Origin: DATBMY01 sp036554605
GTDB taxonomy: Bacteria; Acidobacteriota; Blastocatellia; UBA7656
DNA: 8,152 bases
NCBI GenBank assembly: GCA_036554605.1
Contig: DATBMY010000171.1
Span: 1-8,152, forward strand
Direction of reading: 5' to 3'
Position numbers and translations under genes: made by a program. The notes below the pieces were generated by a model. The model ran no database searches, had not been told where the DNA came from, and worked only from the letters and a program-made list of their open reading frames with translations. Below, piece after piece: positions 1-5,702 of the stretch; within the stretch, counting starts at the first letter, position 1, and each line of letters begins with the position of its first letter.

Positions 1-63
1 TTGATGATATTCTCTCTCGGACTTTTCGCGCGCGATGAGCTTGATGACCGGCGGCTCCCCCAT
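1..63 (-). CDS. N-terminal fragment of an unrecognised divergent protein
   Basis: Read on the minus strand from an ATG at 63-61, the frame stays open to the window edge and gives 21 residues. They start MGEPPVIKLIARE and continue KSEREYHQ. The charged, well-mixed composition looks protein-like, and a divergent gene would explain the non-coding stretch up to mtnA. No Shine-Dalgarno is visible before this ATG, but most genes in this window also lack one. Too little is present to name a family. The opposite strand is also open here, so coding is not certain, and the true start could differ. Confidence 0.35.
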   Translation of the reverse strand, partial: MGEPPVIKLIAREKSEREYHQ

Positions 64-294
64 GCGTTGATTACGGGAGTTCGCTCGGTAAAGGATGCAT
101 GCGCAATCCCGTCGGTCGAGCGCTCCCGCGAGAGATTAACCGTCTGTTTTCTTGCAAACCTTCCCATAAGACCTTCTTCCTTTTCCGGTAGAACTATCTT
201 AATGACATCGCAACAACCGTGCCGCATTACCGAGGCTGGATTCCCGCGGTTTAGCCCTGGTTTGATCGCGGGCTGCCGGATTTTCATACATACG

Positions 295-304
295 CCTGTA
301 CAGG
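295..304. promoter_or_regulatory. Perfect 10-bp palindrome CCTGTACAGG, candidate operator
   Basis: CCTGTACAGG reads the same on both strands and sits about 54 bp before the mtnA ATG, just upstream of the putative promoter. A dimeric repressor or activator could bind such a site. It contains CTGT and ACAG half-sites, but without the 8-nt spacer of the enterobacterial LexA box, so I do not assign a regulator. A 10-bp palindrome can also arise by chance. Confidence 0.25.
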
Positions 305-319
305 TATTCGTCTTGTGGC

Positions 320-347
320 TTTGCGTTTTTCGTCCTTTAGATATTAT
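320..347 (+). promoter_or_regulatory. Possible sigma-70-like promoter for mtnA
   Basis: TATTAT at 342-347 resembles a -10 box. A poor -35-like TTTGCG lies at 320-325, 16 bp upstream. Transcription would begin around 354-358, almost on the ATG at 358, giving a leaderless or nearly leaderless mRNA. This would fit the absence of a Shine-Dalgarno there. The -35 match is weak, so this is a tentative call. Confidence 0.25.
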
Positions 348-357
348 TCTGTTTGGG

Positions 358-1407
358 ATGATAAGGACTATTGAATGGACCGATGAGGGCGTCGTGATGA
401 TTGACCAGAGGCGTCTTCCGACAGAAGAGCTTTATCTGGTCTTTAAGACTCACGAGGAGGTCGCCGTCGCGATTGAAGACATGGTCATACGCGGCGCGCC
501 AGCTATCGGGGTTGCCGCGGCGATGGGAATCGCGCTCGGCATGAAAAACAGCAAGGCTTCGAGCGGCGAGGATTTCGAGCGCGAGTTCAGGAACGTCTGC
601 AGCCGTATGCTGAGCACGAGGCCCACGGCCGTCAATCTCTTCTGGGCGGTCGAGCGCATGCGCTGGGCCTTTAATAGGGTTAGCCGCGAAGGCGCGTCCA
701 TCGAGAAGATCAAGCAGCAACTGATCGGCGAAGCCGGCGAGATTCACAAAGAGGATATAGAAAGCAATCGCCGCATGGGCCAGTTCGGCGCGGAGCTTTT
801 GCCCGACGGCGCGACCGTGCTTACGCATTGCAACGCGGGGGCGCTTGCGACCGCGGGGTTCGGAACCGCGCTCGGCGTTATACGCGCGGCGGTCGAGGCG
901 GGCAAGCGCGTGAACGTATTCGCTAACGAGACACGCCCCTTCTTGCAAGGCGCGCGGCTTACCGCCTGGGAGCTTGCCAAAGACGATATTCCCGTCACGT
1001 TGATCACCGACGGCATGGCCGGGTACTTTCTGCGCTCGGGCAAGGTTGATTGCGTGATTGTCGGCGCCGATCGTATAGCCGCCAACGGCGACGTTGCCAA
1101 TAAGATCGGCACGTACATGGTTGCGGTGGCGGCGCACGAAAACAACATACCTTTTTATGTGGCCGCGCCGCTTTCGACTATAGATCTGTCGCTCAATTCA
1201 GGCGATCAGATTCCCATTGAATTGCGCTCGCCCGACGAGGTGACGCGCTTTAGAAGCGAGCAGGTTGCGCCGGAAGGAGTCGCGGTTGAAAATCCCGCGT
1301 TCGACGTTACTCCGCACCGGTACATTTCTGCGATAATCACCGACGCGGGTGTGGCCCGCGAGCCTTACGACACAAGCTTGAGGGCGCTTTTTGAGGTGAA
1401 GAGGTAG
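358..1407 (+). CDS. mtnA: S-methyl-5-thioribose-1-phosphate isomerase (MtnA)
   Basis: MtnA converts 5-methylthioribose 1-phosphate to 5-methylthioribulose 1-phosphate in the cytoplasm, a step of methionine salvage from methylthioadenosine. The 349-residue product has the family's usual length and landmarks: MIRTIEW start, RGAPAIG at 45-51, TRPTAVNL at 87-94, THCNAGALATAG with Cys158, and GADRIAANGD with Asp238 followed by NKIGTY. Cys158 and Asp238 match the catalytic Cys/Asp pair known from Bacillus subtilis MtnA (Cys160/Asp240). The frame is open upstream to the window edge, but the ATG at 358 is chosen because homology begins there; it has no clear SD. The fold is shared with eIF2B-like proteins and archaeal ribose-1,5-bisphosphate isomerase. 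Length and motifs favour MtnA. No other methionine-salvage gene is in the window; nagZ follows after 55 nt. Confidence 0.95.
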   Translation: MIRTIEWTDEGVVMIDQRRLPTEELYLVFKTHEEVAVAIEDMVIRGAPAIGVAAAMGIALGMKNSKASSGEDFEREFRNVCSRMLSTRPTAVNLFWAVERMRWAFNRVSREGASIEKIKQQLIGEAGEIHKEDIESNRRMGQFGAELLPDGATVLTHCNAGALATAGFGTALGVIRAAVEAGKRVNVFANETRPFLQGARLTAWELAKDDIPVTLITDGMAGYFLRSGKVDCVIVGADRIAANGDVANKIGTYMVAVAAHENNIPFYVAAPLSTIDLSLNSGDQIPIELRSPDEVTRFRSEQVAPEGVAVENPAFDVTPHRYISAIITDAGVAREPYDTSLRALFEVKR

Positions 1408-1462
1408 TGCGAGCCTGTTTGCTCAATGGCCGCGACCGCATATCAAATCTAATCCCACAAAG

Positions 1463-2551
1463 ATGAATCTAGAACACAGAATAGGACAACTCATTATCAC
1501 AAGCATCCCGGGCGCCAGGCTCGATTCGGCGACCCGCGAGTTTATCGAAACTCTTCAACCTGGCGGAGTGCTTCTCGACCGGCAGAATATCGAGAGCGCG
1601 CAGCAGGTCTTCGATTTAACGACCGAGCTTCGCACAATCATCAAGGTGCCTCCGATTGTCGCCGTCGACCAGGAAGGGGGCCGAGTCGACCGGCTGAAAG
1701 CCATTTTCTCGCCAATGCCCTCGGCCGACCTGCTTCGCGCTTCGAGCGACGCGTCGATTGCGGCGCGGTTCGGCGAGATAACCGCCGAAGCCATGCGCAC
1801 GCTCGGCTTTAATATGAACTTCGCGCCGGTGCTCGACATCAGCGTGAATGATTCGGCCGACAACGGGCTCAGGGGGCGCTATCTCGGAAGCACCCTCGCG
1901 GAGGTCGTGCGGCTGGCGGGAGCTTATCTCGAAGGACTCCAGCGCGGCGGTGTCATGGGCGTAGGCAAACACTTTCCCGGGCTGGGCTCCGCTCCCCTGG
2001 ACTCGCACAACGACCTGCCGACGATTGATCGCTCGCGCGACGAGATACTTAAGAAAGACCTCTCCCCTTACGTAGAGTTATTCTCGAAGATAAACGCGCG
2101 GCTCAACGCCGTGATCGTCTCGCACGCGCATTATCCCGCGTTCGATGGGCCGGCGCCCCTGCCCGCGTCGCTCTCAAAAAACATAGTGACCGGATTGCTG
2201 CGCGAGGACCTTTCCTTCAGAGGCCTTTCGATCACCGATGATCTGGAGATGGGCGCTATCACCCGTTCGCGCGAGTTGCCCGAGGCGGCCATAAACGCGG
2301 TGGAAGCGGGAATCGATATGGTCTTGATAACCAATTCGCATTCGCCTGAGCTTGTGACCTCCGTATGGAGAGCGATGGTTCAGGCGGCCGAGCAAGGGCG
2401 CATAACCAAGACTCATATAAGCCGCGCTTTCGATAATATCGCGAGGATTAAATCTATGCTGTCGCCGCCGCAACAGCAGAGCGAGATGGCGATAACGCGC
2501 CTTCGCGAGCGCATCTCCGAGCTGAACCTGGTGTTCCAACACGCTAAGTAG
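1463..2551 (+). CDS. nagZ: GH3 beta-N-acetylhexosaminidase (NagZ type)
   Basis: This 362-residue protein matches the single-domain TIM-barrel glycoside hydrolase family 3 enzymes of the NagZ type. These remove GlcNAc from 1,6-anhydroMurNAc-peptides in cytoplasmic cell-wall recycling. Visible landmarks are the early GGVLL segment, AVDQEGGRV at 67-75, KHFPGLG at 169-175, the Asp-Ser-His dyad D180-S-H182 (general acid/base of NagZ enzymes), and SITDDLEMGAI with the predicted nucleophile D259. There is no signal peptide, so it is probably cytoplasmic. Most relatives have KHFPGHG; here the second His is Leu174, while the acid/base dyad is intact. The start has no strong SD. It lies 55 nt after mtnA and 44 nt before a solute-binding protein gene, probably in one operon. 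A wider beta-glycosidase specificity within GH3 cannot be excluded. Confidence 0.88.
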   Translation: MNLEHRIGQLIITSIPGARLDSATREFIETLQPGGVLLDRQNIESAQQVFDLTTELRTIIKVPPIVAVDQEGGRVDRLKAIFSPMPSADLLRASSDASIAARFGEITAEAMRTLGFNMNFAPVLDISVNDSADNGLRGRYLGSTLAEVVRLAGAYLEGLQRGGVMGVGKHFPGLGSAPLDSHNDLPTIDRSRDEILKKDLSPYVELFSKINARLNAVIVSHAHYPAFDGPAPLPASLSKNIVTGLLREDLSFRGLSITDDLEMGAITRSRELPEAAINAVEAGIDMVLITNSHSPELVTSVWRAMVQAAEQGRITKTHISRAFDNIARIKSMLSPPQQQSEMAITRLRERISELNLVFQHAK

Positions 2552-2552
2552 C

Positions 2553-2580
2553 GGCCGGCGGAGACGAGCAAGCCGCGGCC
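2553..2580 (+). terminator. GC-rich hairpin between nagZ and the binding-protein gene, no U-tract
   Basis: GGCC at 2553-2556 pairs with GGCC at 2577-2580, and GCGG at 2558-2561 pairs with CCGC at 2573-2576. This gives an 8-bp stem with one bulged G and an 11-nt loop, starting just after the nagZ stop. No T-run follows, so it is not a classic intrinsic terminator. It could attenuate transcription, protect the upstream mRNA 3' end, or simply reflect high GC content. It ends 15 nt before the next ATG. Confidence 0.3.
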
Positions 2581-2595
2581 CTGCGCGCCTGCTTT

Positions 2596-4386
2596 ATGAA
2601 CCTGTTTAGACGACCCGTAAGAGCAAGGACTAGCATACTGATCCTACTGGTCGCGGCGCTGCTGGCGCTGGCGGGGTCGTCCTGCCGCCGGGGGGCCGAG
2701 CCGGGCACTCTGGTTGTCGCCATCGAGCTGCCCCCGCGCGGGTTCGACCCTAGATTCTCTACCACCATTATCCCCTCCGCCCGCGTGATGCAGCTCATCT
2801 ATGACACGCTTGTGACCAAGAGCGAGGACTTCGAGTTCGTTCCGTGGCTCGCCGAGAGGTTCGTAGAATCGACCGACCAGAAGAGTTTTACTTTTCACTT
2901 GCGCCCGGGAGTCACTTTTCACGACGGCCGCCCGCTCACTTCCGCCGATGTCAAATATACGTTCGCTTCAATACTCGACCCCGCGACGAAATCTCCCATC
3001 AGAGGCTCGGTTGAAAAGATAGAAAGCATCGAAACGCCCGACCCGCTCACGGTCATATTTCGAGCGCGCGAGCCTTTCTATACTTTCATCGGCAACTTGC
3101 CCGCCATAGGCATAATCCCCGCCGGGGCGGGCGACGACAATTTGGCCGCCCCGGTCGGAAGCGGCCCTTACCGGTTCGTTTCCTACGCCGAGGGCGATAT
3201 GGTGAGGCTCGCAGCTAATGAGAGTTACTGGGCGGGCCCGCCCAATATAGCGCGGGTCAACATCGTCGTTATAACCGATAACAGCACGCGGCAGGCGGCG
3301 CTGATGAGCGGCGAAGTAGACCTCGCATACAACGCGCAGTTCGATCCGGAAACGATACGCGCGCTCGGGTTCCGCAAGGACATGCAGGTGATAATCGGCG
3401 ACGGGGCGAGCATAGGCTATCTGGGTTGCAACACGTCTCGCACATCCGCGCTCGCAAACGTCAAGCTGAGGCAGGCGGTTGCCTTCGGTATAGATAGAGA
3501 GGTCATCATTCGCCAGTTGCTGCGCAGCCAGGCGCGCGAAGCCCACGCCATCATGCCGCCCGAGCACTGGGCTTTCAATCACGATGCCAGCCGCTATGAC
3601 CACGACCCCGAGCGAGCGATGCGGCTTCTGGACGAGGCGGGCTACCCGGACCCGGACGGCGACGGGCCGCAGCCGCGACTCGAGCTGAGCATATTGACCT
3701 CGACCACTCAACTCTCGCGCAATATCGCGTCGATTATGCAGGACCAGCTCAGAAGGACCGGCATCCGGCTGATTCTCGAATCGCTCGAAACGCAAACGCT
3801 TTTTTCGCGGCTCGCGCAAGCGCAATATGATCTCTATTATTTGATCGGCATCGGCTTCAATCAAAGCACCGACGTTTTTCAGTTCGTCTATCACAGCCGG
3901 TACCAGAACCCCGAGTTCAACGACACCATCGCAAAGCTGCGCTCGGCCAGCGCGCCTACCGACATGCAGCCGATGTTTGAAAAGCTCGCGGCGATCCTCG
4001 CGCGCCGGGAGTATTGCCCGAGCAAGGATGTCTCGGCGCTGGCCGAGCGCGCCGCCTCGCTCGACCAGCTAAGAGAAGCCGGCGAAAAGAAGCGTATCTA
4101 CCTGCGAATCGCGGAGCTGTTGACCGACCGCGGAGGACAAAACCGCATGCGATACTGCAACCCGCAGGTCGACGATTGGATAATACAGGCCGAGCAGGCC
4201 ACCGAGCGCGCGGCCAAAAGAGAGCTTTACGGAAAAGTACAAAAGGTTGTCTCCGACGAGCTGCCCCAGATTTACCTCTGGTATCCGGCCAACGTCCTTG
4301 TCGCGCGAAAGCGCGTGGGCAATATCGAGATCGAAGCATCCGGCTCGTGGTTTTTCATAACGAAGCTCACGCTGGAAGAAGACTGA
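2596..4386 (+). CDS. SBP_bac_5 family (oligopeptide-type) solute-binding lipoprotein
   Basis: The product (596 residues) is an extracytoplasmic binding protein of the DppA/OppA family, which captures peptides, murein peptides, nickel or other solutes for uptake. It begins with a basic N-terminus and a hydrophobic stretch ending AGSSC, with Cys30 as probable lipidation site; the lipobox is imperfect (Gly at -3). Family landmarks follow: RGFDPRF near the mature start, FHDGRPLTSADVK at 108-120, a VGSGPYRF segment, a KLRQAVAFGIDRE segment, and a C-terminal NPxVD...LPQIYLWYP region. It is longer than typical members (about 500-550). The excess lies around residues 436-519, where the NP-helix module of the C-terminus seems repeated (Y436, Y473, Y520). 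Cys474 and Cys521 occupy equivalent places in two copies. No ABC permease or ATPase gene is adjacent; an MFS permease starts one base after the stop. The ligand cannot be read from sequence. Confidence 0.9.
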   Translation: MNLFRRPVRARTSILILLVAALLALAGSSCRRGAEPGTLVVAIELPPRGFDPRFSTTIIPSARVMQLIYDTLVTKSEDFEFVPWLAERFVESTDQKSFTFHLRPGVTFHDGRPLTSADVKYTFASILDPATKSPIRGSVEKIESIETPDPLTVIFRAREPFYTFIGNLPAIGIIPAGAGDDNLAAPVGSGPYRFVSYAEGDMVRLAANESYWAGPPNIARVNIVVITDNSTRQAALMSGEVDLAYNAQFDPETIRALGFRKDMQVIIGDGASIGYLGCNTSRTSALANVKLRQAVAFGIDREVIIRQLLRSQAREAHAIMPPEHWAFNHDASRYDHDPERAMRLLDEAGYPDPDGDGPQPRLELSILTSTTQLSRNIASIMQDQLRRTGIRLILESLETQTLFSRLAQAQYDLYYLIGIGFNQSTDVFQFVYHSRYQNPEFNDTIAKLRSASAPTDMQPMFEKLAAILARREYCPSKDVSALAERAASLDQLREAGEKKRIYLRIAELLTDRGGQNRMRYCNPQVDDWIIQAEQATERAAKRELYGKVQKVVSDELPQIYLWYPANVLVARKRVGNIEIEASGSWFFITKLTLEED

Positions 4387-4387
4387 T

Positions 4388-5599
4388 ATGCGGGGCGCAG
4401 ATGGCAACGCCGCTCACGGCATAGACCAACGCCTTGTTGCCGGATTGTCGCGCAGCGCGATCATCGTAGGTCTGGTCAGCCTGCTCTCCGACATAAGCAC
4501 GGAGATGATATACCCGCTCGTGCCGATCTTTCTCACCGAGACACTCGCCGCGCCAAAGATGGCGGTCGGATTGATCGAGGGGATTGCCGTAGGCACCGCG
4601 AGCATCGTGACCGCATTTTCCGGCTGGATCTCTGACCGGATGGGGCGTCGCAAACCGGTGGCATTTGCCGGCTACGCCCTCACGGCCGCCTCCCGGCCGC
4701 TGCTCGCGCTGGCATCCGTATGGCCCGTTGTGATGGGCGCGCGATTCGCCGACCGGTTCGGCAAGGGAATACGCTCCGCCCCGAAAGACGCTCTGCTGGC
4801 CGATTCCACGCCTTCGCGCCTTTGGGGCCGCGCTTACGGCTTCGAGCGCATGATGGATCATTCGGGCGCGGTCTTCGGACCGTTGATCGGATTGCTTTTG
4901 CTCTGGCTTTACGGCGAGCAGCGAATCTCGACCATATTTCTTATATCGACGGTGCCCGCCGCCGCGGCCGCGCTCTTGATTCTGATGGTACGCGAAGCGC
5001 GCGCGCATGAAGGCAAATCGCCGCGATCCGTGAGGCTATCGCTCGCGGGCACTACGCCTGAATTCAAGAAGCTCCTGGTGGTGACCGCCGTCTTCGGCTT
5101 GGCGAATTCGGCCAACGCCTTTCTGATCCTCAGAGCCGAGAGCTTAGGGCTCGCGACCGGGATGACGATCCTCGCCTACACGCTTTTCAACGCCGTAGCT
5201 TCTCTCTTCTCGATGCCTGCCGGCGTGGCGAGCGACCGCCTCGGCCGTCGCAACCTTCTCGCGGCGGGCTATAGCGTTTATGCAATAAGCTATCTCGGAT
5301 TTGCGCTGGCCAGCGATGCCTGGATGGTGTGGCCGCTATTTGCGCTCTACGGGTTGTTCCCCGCCCTGACGGAAGGCGTGGGGAAAGCGATGGCCGTCGA
5401 CACCAGCGGGGCGGCGGGGCGCGCAACCGCCATTGGGATCTACTCGATGATACTGGGCGTCACGCAGATTGCGGCTAGCGCCGTGGGAGGGTTGCTATGG
5501 GATTTTACCGGCCCGGAGGCAACCTTCTTTTTCGGGGCGGCGCTTGCGCTCGTCGCCGTCATTTTGCTTGTCGCGCTTCTCCCTTCCAGATCGCGGTAG
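4388..5599 (+). CDS. MFS permease, MJ1317-like subgroup
   Basis: This 403-residue membrane protein is a major facilitator superfamily secondary transporter of the inner membrane. The first hydrophobic segment carries LLSDISTEMIYPLVPIFL. MFS motif A appears in both halves: GWISDRMGRRK at 79-89 and GVASDRLGRR at 279-288, as expected from the internal duplication of 6+6 helices. The stretch DRFGKGIRSAPKDALLAD at 122-139 is typical of the MJ1317-like MFS group as I recall it. Substrates of that group are poorly known, so none is assigned; drug or metabolite export and nutrient uptake are all possible. The ATG lies one nucleotide after the stop of the binding-protein gene (TGA-T-ATG), which implies translational coupling and replaces an SD. 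The short hydrophilic N-terminus (about 20 residues) overlaps nothing else. It does not look like AmpG on inspection. Confidence 0.9.
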   Translation: MRGADGNAAHGIDQRLVAGLSRSAIIVGLVSLLSDISTEMIYPLVPIFLTETLAAPKMAVGLIEGIAVGTASIVTAFSGWISDRMGRRKPVAFAGYALTAASRPLLALASVWPVVMGARFADRFGKGIRSAPKDALLADSTPSRLWGRAYGFERMMDHSGAVFGPLIGLLLLWLYGEQRISTIFLISTVPAAAAALLILMVREARAHEGKSPRSVRLSLAGTTPEFKKLLVVTAVFGLANSANAFLILRAESLGLATGMTILAYTLFNAVASLFSMPAGVASDRLGRRNLLAAGYSVYAISYLGFALASDAWMVWPLFALYGLFPALTEGVGKAMAVDTSGAAGRATAIGIYSMILGVTQIAASAVGGLLWDFTGPEATFFFGAALALVAVILLVALLPSRSR

Positions 5600-5621
5600 G
5601 CGCGCTCTTTGATTGGCCGCC

Positions 5622-5650
5622 TTGCCTGAGCAGGCTATCTTGAAGATAAT
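5622..5650 (+). promoter_or_regulatory. Candidate sigma-70-like promoter for the acyl-CoA synthetase gene
   Basis: TTGCCT at 5622-5627 (4 of 6 to TTGACA) and GATAAT at 5645-5650 (5 of 6 to TATAAT) are separated by the ideal 17 bp. They lie in the 103-nt gap after the MFS gene. A start near 5657 would give a leader of about 45 nt before the ATG at 5703. A short inverted repeat, GCCT at 5624-5627 with AGGC at 5632-5635, overlaps the -35 element and could be a small operator or chance. Confidence 0.4.
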
Positions 5651-5690
5651 GCCAACTGCACTTCGCGAGGATAAACACCAGCTTATTCAA

Positions 5691-5697
5691 AAGGAGA
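5691..5697 (+). promoter_or_regulatory. Strong ribosome binding site AAGGAGA
   Basis: AAGGAGA ends five nucleotides before the ATG at 5703 and fixes that codon as the start of the acyl-CoA synthetase, rather than an in-frame codon at 5613. It is the best Shine-Dalgarno in the window; mtnA, nagZ and the binding-protein gene have none comparable. Confidence 0.8.
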
Positions 5698-5702
5698 ACT
5701 GT

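Larger units (their letters stand above)
64..357. other. Intergenic region upstream of mtnA
   Basis: This roughly 290-nt stretch has no convincing gene. The mtnA frame is open through it (119 codons), but that translation has no resemblance to the start of MtnA proteins, and the family N-terminus begins at 358. It is visibly more AT-rich than the coding DNA. It holds a perfect 10-bp palindrome at 295-304 and a 6-bp hairpin, CCCGCG at 243-248 pairing with CGCGGG at 267-272 across an 18-nt loop. A possible -10 element lies just before the mtnA start. I looked for a SAM riboswitch, which would fit methionine salvage, and for a tRNA; I could not support either. Confidence 0.6.

Noticed and set aside
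200..290. tRNA-like or riboswitch-like fold upstream of mtnA
   Set aside because: A short GGTTTGATC stretch recalls a T-loop, but no acceptor, D or anticodon stems can be built, and no SAM-riboswitch core is visible.
1..357. N-terminal 119-codon extension of mtnA, as the same frame is open to the left edge
   Set aside because: The translation is low-complexity and unlike any MtnA start. The family N-terminus begins exactly at the ATG at 358, and the product from there has normal length.
337..1137. 266-codon open frame on the minus strand across mtnA
   Set aside because: It lies opposite a clear mtnA with intact catalytic motifs. Its composition (rich in Arg, Ala and His) is that of a GC-rich antisense shadow.
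2671..2700. G-rich stretch in the binding-protein signal region as another copy of the heptamer repeat
   Set aside because: It has G-runs but no 7-bp periodicity; it is ordinary GC-rich coding sequence.
2968..3894. 308-codon open frame on the minus strand within the binding-protein gene
   Set aside because: It is antisense to well-conserved SBP_bac_5 sequence, has no recognisable motif and has Arg-rich shadow composition.
4367..5008. 213-codon minus-strand frame over the start of the MFS gene
   Set aside because: It is opposite the MFS motif-A region. It is rich in Arg, Gly, His and Glu with no hydrophobic core, which suggests a shadow.
5613..5702. Upstream in-frame start for the acyl-CoA synthetase adding 30 residues
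   Set aside because: The extra residues do not match the family. A strong SD sits immediately before the ATG at 5703, and the candidate promoter overlaps the extension.
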